Source of the DNA: Arsenicicoccus cauae | Lineage (GTDB): Bacteria; Actinomycetota; Actinomycetes; Actinomycetales; Dermatophilaceae | Length of the DNA stretch: 64,000 nucleotides | Assembly: GCF_009707125.1 (NCBI RefSeq) | Contig: NZ_WLVL01000040.1 | Span: 306,025-370,024, forward strand | Direction: 5' to 3' | Shown here: positions 10,919-21,178 of the stretch, one piece after another | How positions within the stretch are numbered: position 1 is the first letter of the stretch | Layout: each line of letters begins with the position of its first letter | Program-made: the position numbers and the translations under genes | The notes under the pieces: generated by a model | Database searches by the model: none | Told to the model about the DNA's origin: nothing | What the model saw: the letters and a program-made list of their open reading frames with translations, nothing else

Positions 10919-11172
10919 TGCCCCAAGTCTGCCACAGGCACCCATGAGGACCTGGGTCACCGCAGGTGCGAGGGTGTCGGTGCCGGTGCCGCGGAGGTCC
11001 TCGGTGCGCCCGGCGGGCAGCACCTCATGGCGGGCTGGCACCGCGCTGACCTGTCGCCGGTCTCGTCCGGCGGCGTCGCCGCGGGAGTTCCTGGGGGCCG
11101 AGCTGAGCGCGCTGACCAGTCGGTCGAGTCGGTCCAGACGGTCGGGCTGACCGGGCAGACCGGGCAGACCGG
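10919..11172. other. Intergenic region upstream of the riboswitch
   Basis: About 250 bases between the riboswitch and the HAD gene, both read leftward. It must hold the rib promoter. I see no clear coding signal. The left-hand ORFs have poor codon character and overlap the riboswitch. A run of short CAGACCGG/GGTC repeats lies at 11130-11170. Confidence 0.5.
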
Positions 11173-11790
11173 TCACTCCAGCAGCCGCCCGATCGTGGTC
11201 GGCAGGTCGGCGAGCGAGGCGATCACTGCGCCGGCCCCGGCCTCTCGCAGCGCCCGCGTGTCGTGCGCTCCCGACACGACGGCGATGCCGGTCGCGCCGG
11301 CGAGGGACGCGGCGTGCATGTCAGCCACGTGGTCACCGACGTAGAACGCCGCGTCCTCCTCGCGCAGCGGGATCGCCTTCTGCTCACCGAAGTGGTCTCC
11401 GTAGTACGCGTCCACGAGGTCACCCAGGCCGGCGTCGACCAGGGCCACGTCGACGACGGGGTGGTGCTTCGCGGACACGACGACGACCCGGAAGGCGTTG
11501 TCGCGCAGCCACTCCAGCGCCTCGCGTGCGCCGGGCATGGGCCCCGCCTCGCCCGGCCGCTCCTCGTCGTACGCGCGCCGGTAGAACGGCACGAACTCGG
11601 CGGGGTCGGTCCCGGGTGCCACGCGCTGCAGGATCTCCTCCAGCGGGTAGCCGAACCACGGCGTGAACGCAGCGGCCTGGACGTCGGGGATCCGCATGGC
11701 GCGGAAGGCCGATCGGAAGGACTCCACGATGCGTTCGGTGGAGTCCACAAGGGTCTGGTCGAGGTCGAAGCCGACGGTGCGGGTCGTCAT
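11173..11790 (-). CDS. HAD-superfamily phosphatase (phosphoglycolate phosphatase-like)
   Basis: 205-residue HAD hydrolase with motif I FDLDQTLVDS (D9 and D11), a cap region in the middle, motif II VVVSAKHH, and motif III/IV near FYVGDHVADMHAA. This is the phosphoglycolate phosphatase/Gph-like subgroup, but the substrate cannot be read from sequence. ATG 11790 is chosen over an upstream in-frame start because GAGAGGATCAGC precedes it. It diverges from the GH13 gene at 11826, so promoters for both must lie in a very short gap or inside the genes. Confidence 0.8.
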   Translation of the reverse strand: MTTRTVGFDLDQTLVDSTERIVESFRSAFRAMRIPDVQAAAFTPWFGYPLEEILQRVAPGTDPAEFVPFYRRAYDEERPGEAGPMPGAREALEWLRDNAFRVVVVSAKHHPVVDVALVDAGLGDLVDAYYGDHFGEQKAIPLREEDAAFYVGDHVADMHAASLAGATGIAVVSGAHDTRALREAGAGAVIASLADLPTTIGRLLE

Positions 11791-11825
11791 ACGCTGATCC
11801 TCTCTCACCGGCCGACGGAGGACGC

Positions 11826-13523
11826 ATGCTGCAGACCGACCTGCCCCGTGACTGGTGGAAGTCCGTCGTCGTCTACCAGATCTATCCGCGGTCCTTCCAG
11901 GACAGCGACGGCGACGGCGTCGGTGACCTGCGCGGGATCATCGGTCGCCTGGACCATCTGCAGCACCTCGGCGTCGACGTGCTCTGGCTCAGCCCCGTCT
12001 ACCGATCGCCGATGGACGACAACGGCTATGACATCAGCGACTACCAGGACGTCGACCCGGTGTTCGGGACGCTCGCGGACCTGGACGAGCTCATCGCGGC
12101 GGCGCACGAGCGCGGCATACGGCTGGTGATGGACCTGGTGGTCAACCACACGAGCGACGAGCACGCGTGGTTCGTCGAGAGTCGCGCATCCCTCGACAGC
12201 GACAAGCGCGACTGGTACCTCTGGCGCGACGAGCCCAACAACTGGGAGTCCTTCTTCTCCGGGTCGGCCTGGGAGCTGGACGAGGCGACGGGGCAGTACT
12301 ACCTGCACCTGTTCAGCCGCAAGCAGCCCGACCTCAACTGGGAGAACCCGCAGGTCCGCCAGGCGGTGCACGCGATGATGCGCTGGTGGCTGGACCGCGG
12401 GGTCGACGGCTTCCGGATGGACGTCATCAACCTCATCAGCAAGACCCCCGGCCTCCCCGACGGCGAGCAGGCACCCGGCGCGGCCTTCGGCAACGGCTTC
12501 CCCCTCGTCGCGTGCGGCCCTCGCCTGGAGGAGTTCCTGCAGGAGATGCACCGTGAGGTGTTCGCCGACCATCCGCACGCCTATCTGACCGTGGGGGAGA
12601 TGCCGGGCGTGACGGTTGAGCAGGCCCGGCGCTACACCGACCCCGCCAACGGGGAGGTCGACATGGTCTTCCAGTTCGAGCACGTGGACCTCGACGGCGG
12701 GCCGGGCGGCAAGTTCGACGTGCAGCCCCTCGACATGCCGCGCCTGCGGGAGTCGCTCATGCGCTGGCAGGTCGGCCTCGCGGAGACCGGCTGGAACTCG
12801 CTCTACTGGGACAACCACGATCAGCCGCGCGCCGTGTCCCGCTTCGGGGACGACGACCCCGTCTGGCGGGAGCGGTCCGCCAAGACGCTGGCCACCGTCC
12901 TGCACCTGCTGCGGGGCACCCCCTACGTCTACCAGGGCGAGGAGCTCGGCATGACCAACAGCCACTTCGCCACGATCGCGGACTTCCGCGACATCGAGTC
13001 GCTCAACTACTTCGAGGCGCGCCAGCACGGCCACGCGGACCCCGAGGCGCTGCTCGAGGGGCTCCGCGACAAGGGGCGCGACAACGCCCGCACCCCCATG
13101 CAGTGGGACGACTCGCCGCACGCCGGCTTCACGACCGGCACGCCGTGGATCGAGGCCAACCCTGACCACACCGAGATCAACGCGGCGGCCCAGGTCGAGG
13201 ACCCCACCTCGGTCTTCACGCACTACCAGCGCCTGATCGCCCTGCGCCACGCCGACCCGGTGGTCGCGCACGGGTCGATCCAGCCGCTGGCCATGGACCA
13301 CCCCGACCTGTGGGCCTACTCGCGGTCGTATGACGGCGCGCAGCTGCTCGTCCTGTCCTCCTTCACGCGCGCGCCGCTCCCGGTGCCGGACGAGCTGCTC
13401 GAGGGCTGGGGCGACGCCGAGGCCGTCCTGACGACCAGCGACGAGGCCCTCGTCCGAAGTCCCGACGGAGCCGCCACCCTGGCCGGGTGGGAGTCCGTGG
13501 TCCTGCGCCGCGTGGTGCGCTGA
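11826..13523 (+). CDS. GH13 alpha-glucosidase / oligo-1,6-glucosidase
   Basis: Intracellular glycoside hydrolase of family 13 that releases glucose from short alpha-glucans. Catalytic residues are D199 (nucleophile, GFRMDVINLIS), E258 (acid/base, LTVGEMPG) and H331-D332 (WDNHDQPRAVSRFGD). The opening VVYQIYPRSFQDSDGDGVGDL is the family hallmark. The 565 residues carry no signal peptide. GGAGGACGC is just before ATG 11826. With glgC/glgA elsewhere in the window it fits glycogen or maltodextrin turnover. Exact linkage preference (1,4, 1,6 or trehalose-6-P) is not decided here. Confidence 0.9.
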   Translation: MLQTDLPRDWWKSVVVYQIYPRSFQDSDGDGVGDLRGIIGRLDHLQHLGVDVLWLSPVYRSPMDDNGYDISDYQDVDPVFGTLADLDELIAAAHERGIRLVMDLVVNHTSDEHAWFVESRASLDSDKRDWYLWRDEPNNWESFFSGSAWELDEATGQYYLHLFSRKQPDLNWENPQVRQAVHAMMRWWLDRGVDGFRMDVINLISKTPGLPDGEQAPGAAFGNGFPLVACGPRLEEFLQEMHREVFADHPHAYLTVGEMPGVTVEQARRYTDPANGEVDMVFQFEHVDLDGGPGGKFDVQPLDMPRLRESLMRWQVGLAETGWNSLYWDNHDQPRAVSRFGDDDPVWRERSAKTLATVLHLLRGTPYVYQGEELGMTNSHFATIADFRDIESLNYFEARQHGHADPEALLEGLRDKGRDNARTPMQWDDSPHAGFTTGTPWIEANPDHTEINAAAQVEDPTSVFTHYQRLIALRHADPVVAHGSIQPLAMDHPDLWAYSRSYDGAQLLVLSSFTRAPLPVPDELLEGWGDAEAVLTTSDEALVRSPDGAATLAGWESVVLRRVVR

Positions 13524-13530
13524 GGACGCC

Positions 13531-13568
13531 CCGAAGGCCCCGACCCCGGAAGGGGGCGGGGCCTTCGG
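13531..13568. terminator. Bidirectional hairpin between converging genes
   Basis: 17-bp arms (13531-13547 and 13552-13568) with a GGAA loop and one mismatch, eight bases after the GH13 stop and before the 3' end of the convergent zinc protease gene. It is likely to terminate both. Confidence 0.8.
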
Positions 13569-13603
13569 CATACGGCGTGGCGACCCTGGGAGGGTCGGCC
13601 GGG

Positions 13604-14530
13604 TCACTCCACCCGGTCGACCGCGAAGGTGTTGCAGGCCTGCAGGCTGCCCTTGGTGTAGCCGGTGATGAACCAGCGCTGACGGGCCTCGGAGGACCCG
13701 TGGGTCCAGGACTCGGGGTTGACCTGGCCGGAGCCCATCTTGGACTGGATGTTGTCGTCACCGACGGACTTGGCCGCGGACAGAGCCGAGTTGATGTCCT
13801 GCTGGGTCAGCGGCTCGAGGAAGGGCTGGCCGGACTTGTCGGGGACGGTCGAGGCGTCCTTGGCCCACATGCCGGCGAGGCAGTCGGCCATGAGCTCGAC
13901 CCGGACGCCGCCGGACTGCGGGCCCTGCGGGTCCTGCTGGGCCCGCTGGAGCAGGCCGAGCTGGTTCTGGATGTGGTGGCCGTACTCGTGGGCCACGACG
14001 TACTCCTGCGCCAGGGCGCCGCTGTCGGCGCCGAAGTCGCGGGTGAGGGTGTTGAAGAACGAGGCGTCGATGTAGACCTTGCGGTCCGACGGGCAGTAGA
14101 AGGGCCCGACCTGGTTGGAGGCCGTGCCGCAGGCGGACTGGGTGCGACCGGTGTAGAGACTCATGTTGGCGGTCGTGTAGTTGCGGCCGGCCTGCTCGGG
14201 GAGGGTCTTCTTCCAGTACGCCTCGACGGAGTTCTTGGTGCCGATCACGCGGCACTGCACGTCGTTGTTGGCGTCGGCGCCGGTCTTGCACTTGGCGAAG
14301 GCGTCCTCGCTGCCCGACCGCTGGGTCTGCTGCGGGCCGGGCTGCATACCCATCGAGCCGGGGTCGATGTTGCCGCCACCGCACATGTTGAGCAGCAGCA
14401 CGACGACCAGGCCGAGCAGGCCGAGGCCTCCGCCACCGCCGATGATCATGCCACCCGGGCTCATGCCCCCGCCGCCGCTGCCCGAGTCGACGCCGGAGGT
14501 GTCGAGCTGGGATCCCTCGTTGAAGCTCAT
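13604..14530 (-). CDS. Neutral zinc metallopeptidase (YpfJ family, PF04228)
   Basis: 308-residue membrane-anchored protease. A Gly/Ser-rich cytoplasmic head (1-35) leads to one transmembrane helix (about 36-50, GLGLLGLVVVLLLNMC). The extracellular peptidase domain carries the zincin motif H181-E182-Y-G-H185 and a probable third ligand in VELMADCLAG (E212). Several cysteine pairs in the outer domain suggest disulfides. Family members have unknown physiological substrates. The ATG at 14530 faces away from the ABC-F gene. Confidence 0.88.
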   Translation of the reverse strand: MSFNEGSQLDTSGVDSGSGGGGMSPGGMIIGGGGGLGLLGLVVVLLLNMCGGGNIDPGSMGMQPGPQQTQRSGSEDAFAKCKTGADANNDVQCRVIGTKNSVEAYWKKTLPEQAGRNYTTANMSLYTGRTQSACGTASNQVGPFYCPSDRKVYIDASFFNTLTRDFGADSGALAQEYVVAHEYGHHIQNQLGLLQRAQQDPQGPQSGGVRVELMADCLAGMWAKDASTVPDKSGQPFLEPLTQQDINSALSAAKSVGDDNIQSKMGSGQVNPESWTHGSSEARQRWFITGYTKGSLQACNTFAVDRVE

Positions 14531-14705
14531 CCTTGCTCCTGACTCGTGATCGTCCGCCGCCCTGACGTGGGGGATCGCGTGGGGGGCGGGCCGAAACCTG
14601 CCCGTAGACTAACCCGGTTGCCCCGCCGAGACGGGGCGATCCGGGGCGGCCCACCGCCGACCGGATACCCGCCGCCGCACCATCTATCCCGAGGGGCCCT
14701 GCCAC

Positions 14706-16304
<1,599 letters not shown>

Positions 16305-16379
16305 CCTTAAGGCGGGCGGCGGCTCGCGCGGCCGGGCCGGGTCCGTGCGCTAGACAGCCCTGGCTGGGACCATCGACGT

Positions 16380-17438
16380 ATGCGTTCCTACTGCGCCCTG
16401 TACGTCGACGTCGGCTATCTCCTGTGCTCCAGCGCCACGCGCGTCACCGGCACCTCGCTGCGGGGAGGCGTCCGGGTCGACCACCAGGCGCTCATCCAGC
16501 GGCTCCTCGCGCAGGTCGAGGCGGACAGCGGGCTGCCGCTGCTCCGCGTGAACTGGTACGACTCCGGCGGCAACGTCAACGGGGCGCCCAACACCTCGCA
16601 GCTGGCCATCGGGATGCTGCCGCGGGTCAAGCTGCGGCTCGGCCGCCTGTCCCCGGCCGGCGAGCAGAAGGGCGTCGACCTGCGGCTCGGACTGGACCTG
16701 GTGAGGCACGCCCGCAACCGCATCGTCGACGTCCTGTACCTCCTGTGCGGGGACGACGACCTGACCGAGGCCGTCGAGGAGGCCCAAGGACACGGCGCGC
16801 AGGTCATCCTCGTCGGCGTCCCGGACGCCGAGGGGCGCCCCCACGCGGTGGCCCGGCACCTGCAGCGGGAGGCCGACGGGCTGATCCTGGTCGACGCCGC
16901 AGCGATCGACGAGACCGTCCACCGGGCGCCCATGTCCGAGCCCCGCACCGCCTCCGCGACCGTCCCAGCTGCCGGACCGGCCACCGGACCTGCCTCCGGA
17001 CCTGCCACCGGCCCGGTCCCCTCGCCCGCGGACCTCGCCTCGCGCCCCCGACCCGCCATACCGGCCGGCCACCCAGCGCCCGCCGCTCCCACCGCGCGTG
17101 TCCCACCCGCCGCCTTCGATCGGCCCTCGCTGGTCTACTCCTCGACCACGGGGCGCCCCTCGGAGCTGCATGGCCCCGCGCCCCTGGTCGCGACGCCGGA
17201 GCAGATCGACGAGGTGTGCCGCAGCGTCATCAGCACCTGGAGCGCGTCCGCCGACGAGGCCCAGCAGCAGGCGTTGTTCGCGGGGCGACCCACGATCCCC
17301 TCCGAGGTCGACCGTGCGCTGCTCATGGACCTGTCCGCCCGGCTGGGCGTCTACGAGATCAGCGAGTCCGACCGGCTCACGCTGCGTCACCGCTTCTGGG
17401 ACGTGGCCGAGGAGCTGGTCGGCAGGCCGACGTCGTGA
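16380..17438 (+). CDS. NYN-domain (PIN-like) protein
   Basis: Residues 3-175 form a NYN/PIN-like nuclease fold: YCALYVDVGYLL with the first acid, KGVDLRLGLDLV, and VLYLLCGDDDLTEAV ending in the acidic pocket. A low-complexity Pro/Ala/Gly linker (about 190-245, repeating ATGP/ASGP) joins a C-terminal alpha-helical region (about 275-352) of unknown function. NYN proteins are usually RNases in RNA turnover. Start ATG 16380 has no obvious Shine-Dalgarno. It is upstream of the enoyl-CoA hydratase gene but separated by a leaderless-type promoter. Confidence 0.8.
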   Translation: MRSYCALYVDVGYLLCSSATRVTGTSLRGGVRVDHQALIQRLLAQVEADSGLPLLRVNWYDSGGNVNGAPNTSQLAIGMLPRVKLRLGRLSPAGEQKGVDLRLGLDLVRHARNRIVDVLYLLCGDDDLTEAVEEAQGHGAQVILVGVPDAEGRPHAVARHLQREADGLILVDAAAIDETVHRAPMSEPRTASATVPAAGPATGPASGPATGPVPSPADLASRPRPAIPAGHPAPAAPTARVPPAAFDRPSLVYSSTTGRPSELHGPAPLVATPEQIDEVCRSVISTWSASADEAQQQALFAGRPTIPSEVDRALLMDLSARLGVYEISESDRLTLRHRFWDVAEELVGRPTS

Positions 17439-17452
17439 CACCGACCCAGCGC

Positions 17453-17458
17453 TAGGGT
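17453..17458 (+). promoter_or_regulatory. -10 box TAGGGT for a leaderless transcript
   Basis: TAGGGT lies six bases before ATG 17465 with no Shine-Dalgarno between, the layout of leaderless actinobacterial promoters. Confidence 0.6.
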
Positions 17459-17464
17459 CTGGGC

Positions 17465-18244
17465 ATGACCGATCACCCCCACCTGCGCGTCACCGTCGAC
17501 GACGAGCGGCAGGTCCTCACCGTCACCCTCGCCAACCCCGAGGAGCGCAACGCCCAGACGCCGTCGCTGTGGTACGCCCTGGCGGCGGTGGGGGAGGCCG
17601 TGGGCGACGACATACGGGTCGTCGTGCTGCGGGCCGAGGGGGCGAGCTTCTCCGCGGGGCTGCACCGCGGGATGCTCTCGCCGGGCGGTATGCCGGGCGA
17701 GCCGCACCTCGTGGCCCAGGCCACGAGCGCTGCCGCCGACACGGCGGAGCTGATCGCCGGGTTCCAGCGGGCGTTCCGGGTGTGGCAGGAGATGCCTCAG
17801 GTCGTCGTCGCCGCCGTGCAGGGACACGCCATCGGGGCGGGCTTCCAGCTCGCGCTGGCCGCCGACCTGCGGGTGTGCGCCGACGACGTGCAGCTCGCCA
17901 TGCGCGAGACCAGCCTCGGCCTGGTGCCGGACCTCGCGGGCACGCGACCGCTGGTGGCCTGCGTCGGCTACGCTCGGGCGCTGGAGATCTGCGCCACCGG
18001 GCGGTTCGTGGGGGCGGCGGAGGCGACCGCGATCGGCCTGGCCACCGTGGCCGTGCCGCGCGCCGAGCTCGACGCCACGACCGACGACCTCGTCCAGGCC
18101 CTGCTCGACGCACCGGCCGGGGCGCTGCGCGAGCTCAAACCGCTGCTGCGCTCGGCGACCGACACCTCGGCGGACGAGCAGCTGCGGCGCGAGCGCGAGG
18201 CGCAGGTCCGGCGGCTGGCGGCGCTGGCCCGAGGCGATGGCTGA
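17465..18244 (+). CDS. Enoyl-CoA hydratase/isomerase family protein
   Basis: Crotonase-fold protein of 259 residues. The CoA-binding/oxyanion segments are visible: ASFSAGLHRGML (first oxyanion strand) and VQGHAIGAGFQLALAADLRV (second). The usual glutamate positions of true hydratases are not clearly both present, so the reaction could be hydratase, isomerase or another crotonase reaction. C-terminal helices are normal length. No fatty-acid oxidation genes adjoin it. Confidence 0.82.
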   Translation: MTDHPHLRVTVDDERQVLTVTLANPEERNAQTPSLWYALAAVGEAVGDDIRVVVLRAEGASFSAGLHRGMLSPGGMPGEPHLVAQATSAAADTAELIAGFQRAFRVWQEMPQVVVAAVQGHAIGAGFQLALAADLRVCADDVQLAMRETSLGLVPDLAGTRPLVACVGYARALEICATGRFVGAAEATAIGLATVAVPRAELDATTDDLVQALLDAPAGALRELKPLLRSATDTSADEQLRREREAQVRRLAALARGDG

Positions 18245-18262
18245 CGCGACGAGGAGCATGAC

Positions 18263-20131
18263 ATGAGCGGACCCGGCATGGGCAACTGGCAGATGATGCG
18301 GTCCCTCACCAAGGACTCCTCGGTCAAGGACCGTCGCCTGGCGCCCGGCACGGCCCGCCGCGTCCTCGGCTACGCCGACCGCTACCGCGGCCAGATCGCC
18401 GTCTTCCTCGTCCTCATCCTGGTCGATGCCGCGCTGGTGGTCGCGACCCCGCTGCTGCTGGGCAAGGTCGTCGACGACGGCGTCATCCCGGGCAACCGGT
18501 CGGTCGTCGTCACGATCGCGGTGGTCCTGGCCGGTCTCGCCCTGGTCGACGCCGCGCTCGCGCTGGTGCAGCGGTGGTACTCCGCCCGCATCGGCGAGGG
18601 CCTGATCTACGACCTGCGCACCCAGGTCTTCTCGCACGTCCTGGACCAGCCGATCGCGTTCTTCACCCGGGCCCAGACCGGCGCCCTGGTGACCCGGCTC
18701 AACTCCGACGTCATCGGCGCCCAGTCGGCGTTCACCTCGATCCTGTCGACCACCGTGAGCAACCTCGTGTCGGTCGTCTTCATCGTCGCCGCCATGGCCT
18801 CGAAGTCCTGGGTCCTCACCCTCGCCTCCCTCGCTCTGCTGCCGGTCTTCATGCTGCCCGCCCGGGTGATGGGGCGTCGGCTGGCGGGGCTGCAGCACGA
18901 GTCGATGGGGCTCAACGCCGAGCTCGGGACCCGCATGACCGAGCGGTTCAACGTCGCGGGGGCCTTGCTGGTCAAGCTGTTCGGTCGCCCACGGGACGAG
19001 TCGCAGCAGTACGCCGACCGCGCCGCCAAGGTCCGCGACATCGGCATCCGGATCGCCCTCAACCGGACGTTCTTCTTCACCGGGCTGACCTTCGTGGCGG
19101 CGCTCGCGACGGCCGTGGTCTATGGCGTCGGCGGGCTGATGGCCATCGACGGGTCGCTGTCCGTCGGCGCCCTGCTCGCACTGGCGGCGCTGCTGAGCCG
19201 GCTCTACGGGCCGCTCACCGCCCTGTCCAACGTGCGGGTCGACGTGATGACGGCGCTGGTCAGCTTCGAGCGCGTCTTCGAGGTGCTGGACCTGCGGCCG
19301 CTGGTGCGCGAGGTCGAGCACCCGCGTGCGATCCCGGCCGAGGCCGTCTCGGTGGAGCTCGAGGACGTCGTCTTCGCCTACCCCTCCCCCGACGAGATCT
19401 CGCTGGAGTCCCTCGAGCAGGGCAGCGCGACGGGGGACCGCGCGGGCGGTGGTCCGGTGCTGCGAGGCGTCTCGTTCCGGGTCGAGCCGGGCCAGCTCGT
19501 CGCCCTCGTCGGGCCGAGCGGCGCAGGCAAGACCACCATCACCTCCCTGGTGGCCCGCCTCTACGACCCCACCTCGGGGAGGGTGCGCGTCGGCGGCGTC
19601 GACCTGCGGGAGGCGTCCTTCGACTCCCTGCACGAGGTCGTCGGCATGGTCACCCAGGAGGCGCACCTCTTCCACGACACCATCCGCGCCAACCTCGACT
19701 ACGCCCGCCCCGGCGTCACCGACGAGGCCGTATGGCAGGCCCTGCGGGCCGCCCAGGTCGCCTCGCTCGTGGAGTCCCTGCCGGAGGGTCTGGACACCGT
19801 GGTCGGCGACCGGGGCCACCGTCTCTCCGGCGGCGAGAAGCAGCGCCTCGCCATCGCCCGGCTGCTGCTCAAGGGCCCCGGCCTGGTGATCCTCGATGAG
19901 GCGACGGCACACCTGGACAGCGAGTCCGAGGCCGCCGTCCAGCGGGCCCTCGACTCGGCCCTGCACGGCCGGACAGCGATGGTGATCGCCCACCGCCTGT
20001 CTACGGTGCGCGGCGCTGACCTGATCCTCGTGGTCGACGGCGGGCGGGTCGTCCAGCAGGGCACCCACGCCGAGCTGCTCGAGCGGGGCGGCCTCTACGC
20101 CGAGCTCTACCGCACGCAGTTCACCGACTGA
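18263..20131 (+). CDS. ABC exporter half-transporter (TMD-NBD)
   Basis: 622 residues: an N-terminal six-helix exporter domain (about 40-340) and a C-terminal ATPase. Walker A GPSGAGKTT starts at G417, the signature LSGGEKQRLAIAR at L521, and Walker B LVILDEATAHLD with the catalytic glutamate follows; the switch histidine is in VIAHRLSTV. All catalytic elements are canonical, so a homodimer is expected. Substrate unknown. The start is ATG 18263, 18 bases after the hydratase gene, so the two are probably co-transcribed. The 3' end overlaps a short opposite-strand ORF by 25 bases. Confidence 0.88.
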   Translation: MSGPGMGNWQMMRSLTKDSSVKDRRLAPGTARRVLGYADRYRGQIAVFLVLILVDAALVVATPLLLGKVVDDGVIPGNRSVVVTIAVVLAGLALVDAALALVQRWYSARIGEGLIYDLRTQVFSHVLDQPIAFFTRAQTGALVTRLNSDVIGAQSAFTSILSTTVSNLVSVVFIVAAMASKSWVLTLASLALLPVFMLPARVMGRRLAGLQHESMGLNAELGTRMTERFNVAGALLVKLFGRPRDESQQYADRAAKVRDIGIRIALNRTFFFTGLTFVAALATAVVYGVGGLMAIDGSLSVGALLALAALLSRLYGPLTALSNVRVDVMTALVSFERVFEVLDLRPLVREVEHPRAIPAEAVSVELEDVVFAYPSPDEISLESLEQGSATGDRAGGGPVLRGVSFRVEPGQLVALVGPSGAGKTTITSLVARLYDPTSGRVRVGGVDLREASFDSLHEVVGMVTQEAHLFHDTIRANLDYARPGVTDEAVWQALRAAQVASLVESLPEGLDTVVGDRGHRLSGGEKQRLAIARLLLKGPGLVILDEATAHLDSESEAAVQRALDSALHGRTAMVIAHRLSTVRGADLILVVDGGRVVQQGTHAELLERGGLYAELYRTQFTD

Positions 20132-20253
20132 CGCCCGCCCTCGCGGAAGGTCGCGCCGAGCCGCCCCCGCACCGCGCCGACGTAGTCCCGTCCGACGTGG
20201 TCACGTTCGGCACCGCCCTCGGCGCCGCGCCGCTCGATGGCCTCGTCGCTCAC
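20107..20253 (-). CDS. Possible 48-residue protein coupled to the SURF1 gene
   Basis: GTG 20253 overlaps the SURF1 stop (GTGA) and opens a 48-codon frame rich in charged residues (DYVGAVRGRLGATFREGG near the end). The four-base overlap is the coupling used elsewhere in this window, which supports translation. The 3' end runs 25 bases into the convergent ABC exporter gene. I do not recognise the protein; it could be chance. Confidence 0.35.
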   Translation of the reverse strand: MSDEAIERRGAEGGAERDHVGRDYVGAVRGRLGATFREGGRQSVNCVR

Positions 20254-21122
20254 TCGTCCTCCTCGTCCCAGATCCGGACCTTCTTGGGCCTCGGTGGTCT
20301 GGTCGCCGTGGCGCGACCGCGCCGAGCGGACGCGCCGGGCGTCCCTCCCGCCGCGACCCCCGGGCCCGCTGCCGCCGAGCCGGTCTCCTCCAGGTGCTCG
20401 CGGCGGGCGGCATACAGCACCATCGCGATCGCCACGAGGCCGAAGAGCCACCACTGCCCGAAGTAGGACACGTTGTTCCAGCCCTCGTCGCGGTCCGGGC
20501 CGCCCGGCGCGGCGAGCCCGGTGGACGGGTCGCCGGCCTTGACCGAGCCCTCGGAGCCGAGCACCAGGTAGGCGTGGTTGACCGTCCCGCCGATCTCCCG
20601 CTGCGCGACGGTGTAGTTGATGGAGGCGAGCTGCCCCTTGGCCGGTGGCCGGTCGAGGTCCTGCTCGCCCCAGCGCAGCCACCCGGTCACCGTCACCTCG
20701 CCCTTGGGCGCCGGGGGGACCGTGGGCAGGTCGGCCGCCGCGCCGCTGCCGGCCGAGATCCAGCCACGGTCCACGAGCAGCGTCGAGCCGTCCGGCAGGC
20801 GCAGCGGCCAGACGACCTCGTAGCCGCGGTCCCCGTCGCGGGGGCGGTTCCGCACGAGGAGGGGGGACGCGCCGTCATACGTGCCGGTCGTCGTCACCGA
20901 CCGCCACAGGGTGGCCTCGGTGACACCGCTCGTGGGGGTCGGCAGGATGGTCCGCAGCGGCACCGGCTCCGCGGCGTAGTTGCGGTCGATCGCCCGCACC
21001 GTCGCCTGCTTGTGCTCGTAGCGACCGAGCTGCCACTGCCCGAGCCAGACGCAGGCGAGCATGAACGCGAAGGCTGCGGCCAGGGCCTTGAGCCAGCGCG
21101 GCTTGCGCAGGGTCTGGATCAC
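20250..21122 (-). CDS. SURF1-family cytochrome oxidase assembly protein
   Basis: 290-residue membrane protein with the SURF1 plan: an N-terminal helix (about 12-30, LKALAAAFAFMLACVWLGQWQ), an extracytoplasmic domain with RGWISAGSG and YEVVWPLRLPDG, and a C-terminal helix (FGQWWLFGLVAIAMVLYAA). SURF1 helps insert heme a into cytochrome oxidase. Start GTG 21122 has GGGAAG ten bases upstream; a further ATG start upstream would overlap the moaA promoter. The C-terminal tail is basic and then acidic (KKVRIWDEEDE). Confidence 0.88.
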   Translation of the reverse strand: MIQTLRKPRWLKALAAAFAFMLACVWLGQWQLGRYEHKQATVRAIDRNYAAEPVPLRTILPTPTSGVTEATLWRSVTTTGTYDGASPLLVRNRPRDGDRGYEVVWPLRLPDGSTLLVDRGWISAGSGAAADLPTVPPAPKGEVTVTGWLRWGEQDLDRPPAKGQLASINYTVAQREIGGTVNHAYLVLGSEGSVKAGDPSTGLAAPGGPDRDEGWNNVSYFGQWWLFGLVAIAMVLYAARREHLEETGSAAAGPGVAAGGTPGASARRGRATATRPPRPKKVRIWDEEDE

Positions 21123-21165
21123 TGAATACTTCCCGTGGAAATTCCGTGGCGGCACGTCGGACGCA

Positions 21166-21171
21166 TAGTGT
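21166..21171 (+). promoter_or_regulatory. -10 box TAGTGT for moaA
   Basis: TAGTGT ends seven bases before ATG 21179 and no ribosome-binding site intervenes; leaderless layout. Confidence 0.5.
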
Positions 21172-21178
21172 TGAGCCT

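Noticed and set aside
10841..11176. Possible 111-residue minus-strand protein upstream of ribD
   Set aside because: It overlaps the FMN riboswitch aptamer and has poor codon and amino-acid character.
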